Of a stretch of 64,000 nucleotides of DNA, positions 11,409 to 22,155 are shown piece by piece. The stretch is from assembly GCF_027580225.2 (NCBI RefSeq), contig NC_073352.2, positions 5,024,501 through 5,088,500 on the forward strand, in the 5' to 3' direction. Origin of the DNA: Misgurnus anguillicaudatus. Lineage: Eukaryota; Chordata; Actinopteri; Cypriniformes; Cobitidae. A program made the position numbers and the translations under genes. Each line of letters starts with the position of its first letter. Position 1 is the first letter of the stretch. The notes under the pieces are model-generated. The model did no database searches and had not been told where the DNA came from. It saw nothing but the letters and a program-made list of their open reading frames with translations.

Positions 11409-11491
11409 ACCCGCTGTTATACCAGCTTCTACTCCCTGTATTCAATAAACTTTTATTTGCATGTGATTCTGCTCCTGTCTGGTTCCTAACA

Positions 11492-12254
11492 GGTACTGGG
11501 TGCAGGGGAACAAAAGACAAGCAACACATTTTTAAAAAAGATAACTGGAAGTGAACTACAGTATAAGTAAAATAAAAATAAAGAAATTATTAAAATAACA
11601 CAGTGTATAGCCAGAATTGACAGCTTTGTCTTTTTAACTGCAGAAACAAGGAGACAATTGCTTCACAATGGTTTATTAAGCTGTAAACCTCTTCCCATAG
11701 GGACGTGTAGCCCTGTCATGGGGGTTGTTGGATTTATTAACGCACTTTAAAAATATTTATTGAAAGCTATTTTTTACATATTATTTGCAGAGCATTATCA
11801 TACTGATAATAGGCTGTATATTAATATATTGAGAGAAAGCTTTTATATGTGAAATCAGATGATGTGCATCCCTTATACAGACAAAATTAAATGATGCTTT
11901 GTGTCTTTTTCTCTCATTGTCAGAAGATGATCTCTTGCAAATTTGTGAAACGTAAATTACTTGACCATGTTTTTCTGTATTTCTGAGCTGTGTAAGTCAC
12001 TAAATCCACCCTCATATTATCTTAATCACTGACTTGTTACCTGAAATATAACACCATTTTGAAACATGTGAACAACTTTTATAGCTTGGATTGAAAACGT
12101 TTTACACAGCTGAGTTAGTTGTAATACCGTGTTAATTAAACCATAATATTGTAAACAATGTCAAGTCCATTGATGTAATTGCAATATCAGGGGGAATAAT
12201 TGACTATTATGATTTAATTGGGCATCCTTTCTAAAATATCTATCCTTGTGAGTG
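11492..12254. other. Unassigned intergenic DNA
   Basis: AT-rich sequence between the gypsy LTR end and the Penelope-associated region. No protein homology, terminal repeats or RNA genes were recognised. Confidence 0.4.
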
Positions 12255-12660
12255 TGTAAAAAAGATAAATCCAAGGCACTCTTCTTCAGTGGAATTTTAA
12301 AAAGCCTTTATTGAACTGGCTACTTCATATTAGAAAATTAAAAATACATTTGGAAAAGAAGGCAACCCACGCGTAGCTGCACAAACAGCCTTCTTCAAGG
12401 TACGCTCTCCAAACAAACAATTACTTCTTTTATATGTGGTGATTAGAAACACCTGAGTGACATAAGACATGCATATACATAAAGGATCCACAGGGTGGCT
12501 ACATAGCAGATTGAGAAGACAAAGCAAAAAGAAAGAAAGAAAAAAATATATACAAATAAAATGAGAAAAGTCTACTTCTTCAACAACAACTGAAACAACA
12601 ACCATGGAATCATAGTGACCGGAACAAGAGCAGACGGTTTTTTTCCCCATCCAAAACATC
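12255..12660 (-). repeat. Probable non-coding flank of a Penelope-like element
   Basis: On the minus strand there are two GAAGAAG-type stretches (CACTGAAGAAGAGTGCC and CTTGAAGAAGGCTG) and an AATAAAGGC. I associate this layout with the terminal regions of fish Penelope-like elements, but only from memory. It directly precedes the plus-strand Penelope ORF remnant at 12666. The 109-codon frame through it has no recognisable domain. Confidence 0.35.
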
Positions 12661-13240
12661 TCTTACCCCTGACTCTGTTAGTGTGTTGTCTAAAGGACTT
12701 TCTTTCTCTCCTACTCACCACACTAATGTGTTTAATACCAAAATAGATCTATTTAGATTTTACAGAATTCTTCACCTTAAAGTTTGGTATTTTCAAAATA
12801 ACCAGAGAAATAAAAGCATAGCACAAAGATCTTCCTTTAGACCAAACTCACACTTCTTGCCTCCAGTTTCAAATGTGACTCTGACTGAAAAAAGGTGGAC
12901 TTTCATATTGAAAGACTGTTCTTATCGTCAAATCAAAAAAAGAACTTGACTAAATCTCAAAAATTGGCAATAGATTATTTGGCTAAGAATGAGTCTATGA
13001 TCATAAAACCTGCAGATGAAGGGGGAGCAGTTGTAATAATGGACAGAGACTAATATGTTGAAGAAGCCCTACGACAACTGAAAAATAAAGATTATTACCA
13101 ACAGCTGCTGTCTAACCCAATAGACAACACAAGAGATAAATTGAAAGATCTGTTGCTCACAGCAAAGGATACTGGATGGATCTCAAAACAGGAGCATGAT
13201 TTTCTCTTATGCGAACATCCTAGAATACCCACCATCTATG

Positions 13241-13979
13241 TAGCAGCCCGGTTGAAATAAAGTTGACTCTTGCACTGATGTTTGCGTTTGGCTCTTTTTT
13301 CCAGTTTTATTTTCCTTAAAATGCACCTTATTTGAGTTCACAATGCTTTTTTGAGTCCACAACACCGTAAAAGCTAGAACACACAATAACATTCACAAAT
13401 AATTAAGATAAATACAAAATGAAACGAAATATAATATTTAACAGCAAAACTATCACATTTAAAGATAACATCTAATATAGACAATATAAAATTACTTGTA
13501 TAACAAGAAAATACTTATAAGCAAGCACAAAGACTATATTAACTATACTAAAGTGCACAAATACACGTGACTATCCTTTGTGCCTCTAATATAAAAGAAG
13601 GCCAAAAACACAAAACTATCCAAAAATAAACCAAAATAAACCGTGTGCTACACTAATCAGACAACTATTATTACTTTAAGTTACTTTTTAGCTGATTTAA
13701 CTTTTTTTTAATCGTTTGACTCCGTGACCGTGTTGCTCCTTCTCTCCGTGCACGAGCGATCTCCATGTGCTCGATTTCCGTGCATGCGCGATCTTCACGG
13801 CAGTCCGTCTATCCGTCATTTCAAAATAAAAGTCTCTATAGGCTTAATAACTTTGCATGTCAATAAAACATTTTTAAACCAGAATAAACACAACTAATAT
13901 TTAGAAAACTTAAACTTAGGCTCAGTATAGTGCATGTAGAGAATATCTAAAAACTACTCAAATAACTTGGTTATTTACA
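13241..13979. mobile_element. Solo LTR inserted in the Penelope-like element
   Basis: The 739-bp insert begins TGTAGCAGCCCGG and ends GGTTATTTACA, a TGTA/TACA inverted pair. It is flanked by ATCTA and CTCTA (TCTA shared), consistent with a 5-bp LTR target duplication with one change. It splits the PLE frame between IPTIY and LPKVHN. No internal retroviral or gypsy genes remain. The orientation is not settled. Confidence 0.65.
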
Positions 13980-14191
13980 CTCTATATGCTCCCAAAGGTC
14001 CACAATTCTCTTGAATCCCCTCCGGGCAGGCCTATCATATCGTCTAATGGTTCTCTCACAGAGCCAGCATCGAAATTCATAGACTTTCACATCAAGCCAT
14101 TAGCTCAACGACTTCCCTCTTATATACAGGATACCACACATGTGTTGAAGGTCTTAAGCGACATGATGAGAGTTCCAGACAACTGATCCTA

Positions 14192-14488
14192 CACTCTAAA
14201 AAAACAAACGGTGCTATATAGCACCAAAACTGTTGATTTGAATCGTAACCATAGAAGAACCGTTTTTAGTGCCATATAGCACCGGTGAAGCACCGGCGGT
14301 GAAGCACCTGTGTAGAACCATATAGGGGCCATATAGCACCACTATAGCACCACATTTGGTTCTACATAGCACTACATGGTTCTACACAGGTGCTTCACCG
14401 GCGCTACACGGCACCAAAAACGGCTCTTCCATGACCACGAGCAAATACCCACTTTTGGTGCTATATAGCACCGTTGGTTTTTAGAGTG
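14192..14488. mobile_element. TA-flanked palindromic MITE (297 bp)
   Basis: CACTCTAAAAAAACAAACGG at the left mirrors the right end, with TA on both sides (14190-14191 and 14489-14490) as in Tc1/mariner-type insertions. Inside, blocks of GGTGCTATATAGCACC, itself a palindrome, recur in both orientations. It interrupts the PLE RT between VPDN and LDVES. Confidence 0.85.
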
Positions 14489-14824
14489 TAGTTACATTGG
14501 ATGTTGAGTCTCTTAACACAAATATTGCTCATAATGATGGACTAAAAGCTTTACAACATTTTCTGATGAATAGACCCACAGACTCTTTGCCTCCCTCCGA
14601 ATTCATTATTCAGCATACTGAAAGGACACTTAAAAACAATGTCTTCATTTTCCAAGATCTACTATTCATTCAGGTTCAGGGCACTGCGATGGGTGGATGT
14701 TTTGCCCTTAACTATGCTAACCTTTTTTTGGTTTGTGGGAGAGGGATTTTTTGTCCATTCAAACAGATATAGTGACAAGATAAAATGGTGAGGGATGTAT
14801 ATTGATGATATTCTTCTTATATTG

Positions 14825-15732
14825 CAGGGGTCTCTCTTCATTGGAGAGTTATTTTCTAAAAAAAAAAATTGTCGAGAGCTACTTGTGTCACGTAATACAT
14901 AAATTAGTAAGTTAATAGACAACGATCTATTAACTCACTGTGATTTGAACTCTTTCCCCTGCAGCATTTTTTTAAAAAGTTGCCAGTCAGTGCCAGCCTT
15001 TTTTTTTCACAAAATTGTAATACCTTCCAGAAAATGCATTTCTTTAAACATACTGTAAACATGCGATACATCAAATGAAAGTATAGATCCTTTTAAACAA
15101 CAACAACAAACTTTCATGTTTTCTTTATTTATACTTTTTATCACCTCTTAGATATGGGTAGGATTCTTCCAAAAATGCCACATTTTGAATAAAAAAAATC
15201 ATTTATTAAAGATCAGATTTAGAAAGATGATCCAAACATTCACAGAGTATTTACTGCTTTTGGATTCATAATAGGGATGTGCATGTATGGCATTTTTTCA
15301 TTTCAATTAATCCATAGGTCTGAAAAACGAGTAGCCTACTCGATTAACTGAGGCAATGAAAAGAGCGTCATTGTGAAAATGAAAATATTTTTATTAAAAA
15401 CACTCAAATAAAATGTAATTTTGAAGAAACTATGACAGAAAAATGAACACATATTAGATTATTAATTTAAATAGATGTTTTTAAACAGAAACCTCTAACA
15501 GGAAAAGCATGTATCATACATGTTAAATTACTGATGTCATATGATACGTCGGTCTACAACGCGACGTCAAACACGCACCCAGTTTTTAGGACCACAGGCG
15601 CTTAACACTAACCAGACATCCAAATGCGCCATAACCACAGAAAATAAATAAATAAATAAACCCACGAGCGAGCTACCTGCAATTAAGACATGAGCTACCA
15701 GTAGCTCGCGAGCGACGTGTTGGAGACCCCTG
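14825..15732. mobile_element. hAT-type element inserted just after the PLE YIDD box
   Basis: The left end CAGGGGTCTC and right end GAGACCCCTG are inverted. The flanks TTATATTG and GTATATGG match at 6 of 8 positions; both can be derived from one ancestral target that restores the PLE reading ILLI-WDGS. The interior includes a short (AAAT)n run near 15645 and the inverted word GTAGCTCGCGAGC near the right end. No transposase is present. Confidence 0.7.
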
Positions 15733-15770
15733 GTATATGGGATGGTTCTTATGATGAATTGTTACAATGT

Positions 15771-16046
15771 TATGATTACTTGAATATAAAAATAAAGACG
15801 CCTGCACACTTAAATCCTTTAGAAGCAGGTTGTAATAACATAGTTAAATGATGTGCCGCATTTGTTGTTTATATACCCTGAAGATGGTCTTTTGACCAAA
15901 AGCTTGGTGAGGTTATAAAAACCTGCTGCTAAAGGATTTAAGTGTGCAAACGTCTTTTTTTTTGACTACTTTATTGTCTGGCACCTTGTGTTAGCTGGGT
16001 TATTGATCCTGAGTGCGGTGTAACTCTTCTTATGATTACTTGAATA
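15771..16046. mobile_element. Small hairpin insert with a 16-bp target duplication
   Basis: TATGATTACTTGAATA occurs at 15771-15786 and again at 16031-16046, bounding a 244-bp insert. The insert holds long inverted arms, CACACTTAAATCCTTTAG and CTAAAGGATTTAAGTGTG, around a region with GAAGATGGTC and GACCAAAAGC. A target duplication this long points to endonuclease/RT-mediated insertion rather than a cut-and-paste transposon. Confidence 0.7.
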
Positions 16047-16050
16047 ACAA

Positions 16051-16646
16051 TGAGTGTGTTTACATGCACAGTCTTACGCCGATTGTGGTTAATAAACTGA
16101 TAACGTGTGGGGTCATGTAAACGCATAAAATGGTTTTCCTTATCGGGGAAAGCCCATAAACGGCGTAAGCAAAAACTGATCGGCACAGGTAGTTTTTTGC
16201 TTGTTAGGCCGATTTTGTGTGGAATGTAAACCCCTTAAACCGTCTTTCTCACGGTTTTGTCCATGTGCGCATGCCTCCGCGTGTGAAAGATAAACATCAG
16301 ACACGGAAGTAAGAGTACCGCATAAAAGTCTCCACTCGACTAAAGCAGTTGGCAGAGAAACTGTGAAAATAGAAACTCATGTTACATTTACAGGTTCTGT
16401 AGACCCAATAAGAGATACAACTGTACAGCTTAAGAAAGATATGCCTGGCTTTTTGATCGACTATTATGTACTATAGGTGGTGACGTCACTGCCTGCGAGA
16501 AAACTGATAATTCTCCAAGTACCATGTAAACGCAGTTTTCTGCATAGCCGGCTTATTGATTTGCATGTAAACGCATGAAAACAGTTTTCTATAATAAGCA
16601 GATTTTTGATAGTTATCCGCTTATTCTGTGCATGTAAACATACTCA
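16051..16646. mobile_element. MITE with TTTACATGCACA termini (about 596 bp)
   Basis: The left terminus TGAGTGTGTTTACATGCACA is mirrored by TGTGCATGTAAACATACTCA at the right. Further internal copies of CATGTAAACGC lie in both halves. There is no coding capacity. It separates the last two blocks of the PLE. Flanking duplication is unclear. Confidence 0.8.
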
Positions 16647-16880
16647 CTGATAGGAATATAAAATTATGTATGGAACATTCAAAAACAGCTATTAACTTTT
16701 TAGATCTAACCATATCCATTGGCAATGATGGCAACAGATAGAAACACTATGCTAAGAGCAAATAGTTTCCATCCAAATTGGCTAAAAACAATACCTTTTG
16801 GCCAGTTCCAATGCCTGAGACATATCTGTGATACTGATATGGAATTTGAATCGCAAGCCATCCTTAAAACAGTTCATAAG

Positions 16881-17507
16881 GCATAATAACAAGCCATTTT
16901 TAAAAGTGAAGCTTGATTCAACTTCCCCCGTCTAGCTGCGCAAATAACAACAACAACGCAACAGAGTTTTAGGTTGCCAGGTTGATGTCAAAAATGGGTT
17001 CAAAATTGTATGATTTGTCTATTGTACAAGTAGGACGAGTTTCAAACAAGATCTGGCATCTGGACAACCTTGGAATAATAGTTTGATTTGATTATACATA
17101 TAATGAGGTAGGGCTGTTTAAATTACGGGAGTTTTCCGGGAGAAATAACAAAACGGGAGGGTGCGGAAGATAGTTGTGAAATACGGGTGACTCCCGGGAA
17201 AAACTGGAGTGTTGACAGGTTTGCTTAGAAGTCATCTTGGCTGTGCGTCCACTGTTAGGAAGGGTGGCTACAGTATTTAACTGTCTTCATTTATAGACAA
17301 TTTGTCTAACTGTAGATGGATGTCTAAACATTTATAGATTGTTTTATATCCTTTTTTAGACTTACGGAGTGCAACAACTCTTGATCACATATCTTTAGAG
17401 AGGTATGGTTAATAAGACCTGATGCTTGGACAGCAATCGTAAAATGTTTGAGTGTCTTTTATTAATCAATGTAGCACTAACCACACCATTTTATTAAATG
17501 AACTCCA
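16881..17507. other. Unassigned DNA with a degenerate repeat
   Basis: No gene is recognised. At about 17106-17222 there is a GGGCTGTTTAAATTACGGGAG...GACTCCCGGGAAAAAC stretch with repeated CGGGAG words that reads like a fragment of a dispersed repeat. The rest is AT-rich. Confidence 0.35.
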
Positions 17508-18315
17508 ATAGAATGTGCATTGACGTCACTTTTCCACGTGACCACGCGAGAGCTCGCCCGGTTGAGTGGCAAAACGTGCAACAAAATGGCTGGTTTTCAT
17601 AGGGGCTGCGGCGAAAATGCCAGTAAAACTGACTATTATCAACTTAAATTGAATTTAGTTGGACTTGATAGCAGAGGTGGACAATACTTAGTTACATTAG
17701 TTACATTTTCCAAGCATCTGTTCTTTATTAGGATGTTTGTATTGGGAAAAAATTTACTTCACTACATCCTAAAGCATACAATTATACTGTGTATATTCTT
17801 TAATATTGCATATTAAAATTTAGATCATACGTAATTACATATAATTGTGTACATTTACTTGAGTAATGTAATTAAATATTAAATGTAAGACAAACACGTA
17901 TTTATAAAATGTAATAGAATAAAAATTATGATAATATGCTTTGGAATGTATGTTTTCCAAAGAAAAACACGGATAAAATACAAATAGCCTACTTAAAAAA
18001 ATACTTTTAAGTAAAGTAAAACCTCTGCTTGATAGTGACCCTAGCAACTTATCAACCCACCTGTAGTCTGTGGACGTTGGCATGAACGATCAATTTACTT
18101 CTCCTTTCGGTGTTTTTGGCAGTCTGTAAAACGATATCTCCGAATTCTTGTTGATCTGTTAGTACAGTCTATCGCACAACAGCCTTGTCCCATTTCGACG
18201 CGTGTTCACGTGTTTTCGTCGATGTCACGCTGACCTGCCACTCTGTCTTTTCCCACTCAGTGGGCGTAACTGCAGTCCCTCTCGACGACGGTGACGTTAT
18301 GTGCATACCCTTTAT
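17508..18315. mobile_element. MITE, copy 1 of a two-copy family
   Basis: About 808 bp. It begins ATAGAATGTGCATTGACGTCAC and ends GTGACGTTATGTGCATACCC. It aligns along its length with 55183-55972, whose ends are the cleaner ATAGAGGGTATGC pair. Open frames inside either copy are not conserved as protein and look incidental. Confidence 0.75.
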
Positions 18316-19560
18316 TTGCCAGCTTCTGACACAAATTAGCTTTCATTAAAGTAATTAGTCTATGGGTTCACTTACATTTTCCTCAAGCACCATTCATGTT
18401 TAATGTGTGTTTTCAAAAAATACACAAGAAACAAAAATTATTTTGTGTTATCCAACATATATGCACATCCTTAGGGGTTCAAATACCTTTTCTTGCCACT
18501 GTATTCTATTCTGTTCTATGTTTATAATTCTCCCATTTTCTGTCGTGTTATGTAAAGTTGTTTTAAAATAATGCTACACTTAAAAACACTATAAAAATAA
18601 AATAAACTTGAAATAAAGTGCAAACTATTAATTGTAATTTACAAATCATGTAATACTGGAAGAATGTGTCTTTCATTAACTGTGGGGCTTGTTTTAAGAA
18701 TCTAGCTAGCAGGCCAAATAGAGAGAATTACTAATCATTCTCCCTTTTATTAAACACATGGGTTCATTATTGATGCTTAACTGATCCAAGACGGGTTAAA
18801 ACTGGAACGACTTGAAAATCTAAATTCAGATTCCTACACAATGTTTTTTCAATTTCCATCACTGAAAACATGTTTAGTTTTCTGTTGATTTCTATTACGG
18901 TCAGATTTTTTAATTACAATATAATTGCATAAATAAGTTTCAGAATGCCTTAACTTGTGTTCAGTTCAGTTGACTAGAATAAAAACTCGTTTGATGACGA
19001 AAGGCCGAGTAAACGAGTGTTGAAGTGATTAAATTAAGACAATGTATGATACGACCACATGGTGTCGCTGGGCACAATATCTACACAGCCTACACACAAA
19101 ATAACCTTGTTCAAGTTTGTGTTGTTTCATATATTTAATGCATAGGTTTTTTCCTACTATCGCGTTTTAATAGGTGCAGTTTTACGATTTTTTTCTAAAT
19201 TGTAATAATGTAAGAGTTTTTGTTTAATTTGTTACGTGTTTGGGTATTTGGTAGATAAATAGAAGTGGTGGTGTGTGTAACGTAAATATAGACATTTAAA
19301 ATTTTTTTAAATTGTATATTATTTCAAACTCCATATTCAAGTTATGGGTTTTGTGACGTTCAAGGAACGCTGTAAACAACATAATTTGACTTCATGCGGC
19401 GCCGCAAGAACTGACAGGATGATGTCAAAGTTACGCGAGAACTATGTGAAAGCAGACTCCTTTGTATGATTTCTCGAATCGCTCTCACGGTACTTTGACG
19501 TCATACGCCTTTCAGTTTGTGCGTCGACGCATGAATCTAAACAAACCTTACAAAACGGTT
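18316..19560. other. Unassigned DNA upstream of tcirg1
   Basis: No coding feature recognised. Around 19395-19520, GCGCCGCAAGAACTG and a TTTGACGTCAT-containing segment resemble, with divergence, the interior of the nested hAT element at 8330-8500. This suggests an old fragment of that family. Confidence 0.35.
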
Positions 19561-19568
19561 TCACGTGA
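19561..19568. promoter_or_regulatory. CACGTG E-box (distal)
   Basis: TCACGTGA, a palindromic E-box, lies about 400 bp upstream of the predicted tcirg1 first-exon donor. MiT/TFE-type bHLH factors bind CACGTG cores. On its own, at this distance, it is weak evidence. Confidence 0.3.
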
Positions 19569-19791
19569 TACATGATACTTTTCACAGCGCTGCGGAGGAT
19601 GGACCAATCACTGTCGTCTGCAATCCCTAAAAAAACTGTTATAGTTTTCTCTTTTAGCATTTTAATGGCCATAAATCTTTGAAAATCCATAGATTTAAAC
19701 TATGTAAGTTTACTGTACAAAACCTTCATGTGCCATTAGAAACTGTAAATAGTAAAAGCCGCCCAATGTAGCGTTGAAGTTTGTCCGCGAA

Positions 19792-19801
19792 GTCACGTGA
19801 G
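19792..19801. promoter_or_regulatory. CLEAR-type E-box upstream of tcirg1
   Basis: GTCACGTGAG matches the CLEAR consensus GTCACGTGAC at 9 of 10 positions. It sits just upstream of the probable tcirg1 leader exon, where TFEB/TFE3 sites are known to lie in V-ATPase and other lysosomal genes. The presence of the motif is observed; its use by TFEB here is inferred. Confidence 0.55.
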
Positions 19802-19849
19802 GAACTGCAGTAACGTGACTGTAATGAAACGGGAAGTTCGTGATTTACT

Positions 19850-19976
19850 CACAGTCAAGCTGCTTTATTCTTTCAACAAGATACCAATACTTGTGTGTTT
19901 CATCTGAAGACATTTGCTGCTATATACTAAAGCGAGTCCTGTTCGTTCATCACTGGTGTTGGTGTTTTATAAGCAG
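19850..19976 (+). other. tcirg1: Predicted non-coding first exon of tcirg1
   Basis: A consensus donor, AAGCAG|GTAAGC, ends a leader-like stretch at 19976. The next acceptor in the right place is at 22152, 3 bp before the start codon. The 5' limit is a guess, because no TATA box is evident. The 2.2-kb intron between the two carries nested MITEs. Confidence 0.45.
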
Positions 19977-20390
19977 GTAAGCGTGCACATCACAGATGTT
20001 TACACGGATGTTATGCTCTGCTCGTGACACTCATCACATTTTAACATGATCACACAGTTGACATGTATTGTATATTTACATACTTTAAGTAATAAACAGA
20101 ATCACTGTGATTTTCTACCTGTTTATGTGCATTTAAACAATATTTTATTTTATGTCTTCATCTTAAACTTTTGAAATAAAAGAATTTGAAATGAAACTCT
20201 GACTCTTACAAACATCGTACAAGTGACAGATGTTATAAAGTGTATGTTTTTAAATAATATGATAATATATGATATGAAGTATTTAATTCCTATGGGCTTT
20301 CTTATAATGTCTGTAGCACGTGAATGGAAGTTCTGAAAAGAGGAACTTTACTCCTGATTTGACCAATACTGTAGTCCATTGTTTCCTAAA

Positions 20391-21176
20391 TTAAAGGGAT
20401 AGTTCACTCAAAAATAAAAATTCTTACAACATTTGCTCGTTCTCGTGTTGTTGCAGACCTGTATGAATTTCTTTGTTCTGATGGGCACGAGGAAAGATAT
20501 TTTGACGAATGTTTGTAACCAAACCGGTTATGAACTCATGAATGGTTTCAAATATTCTCAATATACTCAAAATATCTTCCTTTGTGTTAAGCAGAACAAA
20601 TACATTTAGGGGCCAATCACACCAAAAGCGTTTATGGCAGTTGCAGGCGCCTTTTTTGAATGATATTCTATGGCAAGGGAGCGTTTGCGCGCTGTTTATG
20701 CGCGCCGAGCGCCTTGCGGTTTTTGCCGCCAGCCGCAGCACGCGCTTTTGAAAGATCGCTGAGAGCGGAGAAGCGCCCGACGTCATTTGCGTCTTTCCAT
20801 TGTCCAATCGAATGCCTTACGTTGTGGTAAGGGAAGTTTACAGTTGCTTTGAAGAACCGGACTCCACTCGCTCACTCTCTCCTGCGTGTTTTGTGCACCT
20901 CTCATCCTCAAACAAGGTCAGAGCAAACGCCCTCTTTTTAAAGTTTCTGCAAATATGATAGTTAACAGCAAAAGAGCGCTCATGCTTCAATATTTGATTG
21001 ACAGGACAGCTGACTCGGTGGTTGCCTAGCAATATAAAATAGGCATTGGGTCGCGCCTTGCGTTTCCAAGCGTTTAAAGCGCTTTTGGTGTGATTAGCCC
21101 CTTATTCAGGTGTGTAACAACATGAGAGTGAGTTAATAATGACACAATTTAAATTTTAGTCTGAACTATCCCTTAA
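20391..21176. mobile_element. TTAA-flanked MITE in tcirg1 intron 1, with a nested element
   Basis: The ends TTAAAGGGATAGTTCACTC and CTGAACTATCCCTTAA are inverted and TTAA-bounded. They belong to the same family as the hAT-intron MITE at 7363. The inner arms (around 20430-20600 and 21110-21150) are separated by a second, unrelated MITE at 20609-21101. Confidence 0.8.
20609..21101. mobile_element. Harbinger-like MITE nested in a TTAA MITE (493 bp)
   Basis: GGGGCCAATCACACCAAAAG at the left mirrors CTTTTGGTGTGATTAGCCCC at the right. TTA flanks both ends (20606-20608 and 21102-21104), the 3-bp target usual for PIF/Harbinger elements. No transposase is present. A possible relative lies at 42226-42587. 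Confidence 0.75.
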
Positions 21177-21266
21177 AGGTGGACTTGGCTGGTTTATTTC
21201 TGTTTTAAAAGCTTTAATGGCCAAGGTCAAAACCTGTGATGTAAGTGATCAAAATAAAATCACATG

Positions 21267-21706
21267 GGCTGCGTCCGAAATCGCATACTGTGACGGGAGG
21301 TACTGAATTACATGATTGAACCTTTAAATGGTAGGTACTATATAGTATAAATATGGATGAATGAATTCAGACATACTACATCCGCCATGTTGATAAATCA
21401 TGTGACATATATTGTCTTAACAACAAGTTAGTCATTAACTGGAACGATGTTCAACAAACACAATTTAAATGCAAGGGAGAACTGTTTATTAATATGTATT
21501 TGCATTTGAATAGAGCTGTGTTACCGCTTTCGGGCATTTTTAATATAAAAAGCCCCTGTGTCTTCTTCCTTGGATAATCCTCATCCTGGGCGATTACGAG
21601 ATAACAAAATGTCCATCGAACGAACAATTCGGGATCTTGCTGAAAGTAATAGGTCATCCGAGTACTTTTCGCCTACTATAAAGTATGGGATTTTTCGGAT
21701 GCAGCC
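21267..21706. mobile_element. MITE with GGCTGCGTCCGAAA termini (440 bp)
   Basis: GGCTGCGTCCGAAATCGCAT at the left is mirrored by TTTTTCGGATGCAGCC at the right. ATG directly flanks both sides (21264-21266 and 21707-21709). It lies in tcirg1 intron 1 and has no coding capacity. Confidence 0.8.
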
Positions 21707-22155
21707 ATGGTCTAAATGTCTGCAATTAAGTATATGAAATATGAATATAAAATTTACTATGTGTTGTCTTTATCAAGGCAAACATTTGTCATCAATCTCT
21801 ATATTTAGATTTACATCATGTGTATTACTTAACACATGTTATATGCAAATCTCATTGAAGATTAGGTTTAGTCAGAATAGTTCAGAATGGTTTAATGTAC
21901 TGTAAGTGATAAACCCTTGGTGTCTTAAAATATATACAGTAAATGTGACAGCTAAAAACATGAGAAGTTGAGAATGTATGAGATTATGAAATATTAAAAA
22001 CTCCAGACAAGGTCACACAGTCATATTCATGCACACTTTGACTCAGAATAAAAGAGGAAGTTGTGTATCTAATTTAAATACAAGTTTCCAGCTGCTTCCA
22101 CTTTTTCAGGTGCAGTATTTATAACTGATATTTCTGTGTGTTTGTAACTCAGGTC

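Larger units (their letters stand above)
5427..11491 (+). mobile_element. 3' LTR of the Ty3/gypsy element, split by later insertions
   Basis: Following the integrase remnant, the sequence from TGTTACTGTCATTGACTG (5427) to GGTTCCTAACA (ending 11491) starts and ends with the inverted pair TGTTA/TAACA expected of an LTR. The visible LTR parts are 5427-5565, about 10302-10492 and about 11409-11491. The last part contains a polyadenylation signal, AATAAA, near 11443. The gaps are filled by a hAT transposon and an inverted-repeat element. I see no 5' LTR in the window, so target-site duplication cannot be checked. Confidence 0.6.
12666..16880 (+). pseudogene. Penelope-like retroelement (PLE), shattered
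   Basis: Collinear pieces of a PLE polyprotein can be read. The order is VLSKGLSFSPT (12680s); IIKPADEGGAVVIMDRD (about 12999-13050); LPKVHNSLESPPGRPII and HIKPLAQRLPSYIQDTTH (13986-14150); LDVESLNTNIAHNDG and QGTAMGGCFALNYANLF (14497-14730). The catalytic YIDD box follows (14798-14812), then WDGSYDELLQCYDYLN (15738-15786), then INFLDLTI and NSFHPNWLK (16690-16800). Between them lie five separable insertions, listed individually. Stops such as the TAA within the MDRD block and frameshifts show it is dead. The order and wording of motifs fit PLE RTs of the fish Neptune/Poseidon type; any GIY-YIG endonuclease is not recognisable. Confidence 0.8.

Noticed and set aside
12330..12659. 109-codon minus-strand frame with a hydrophobic stretch
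   Set aside because: No homology, no splice partners, and it overlaps probable Penelope non-coding sequence.
15880..15960. Hammerhead ribozyme in the hairpin insert
   Set aside because: GAAGATGGTC and ACCAAAAGC superficially resemble core parts, but the required CTGATGA and GAAA boxes are not both present in the right order; kept only as a test in the findings.
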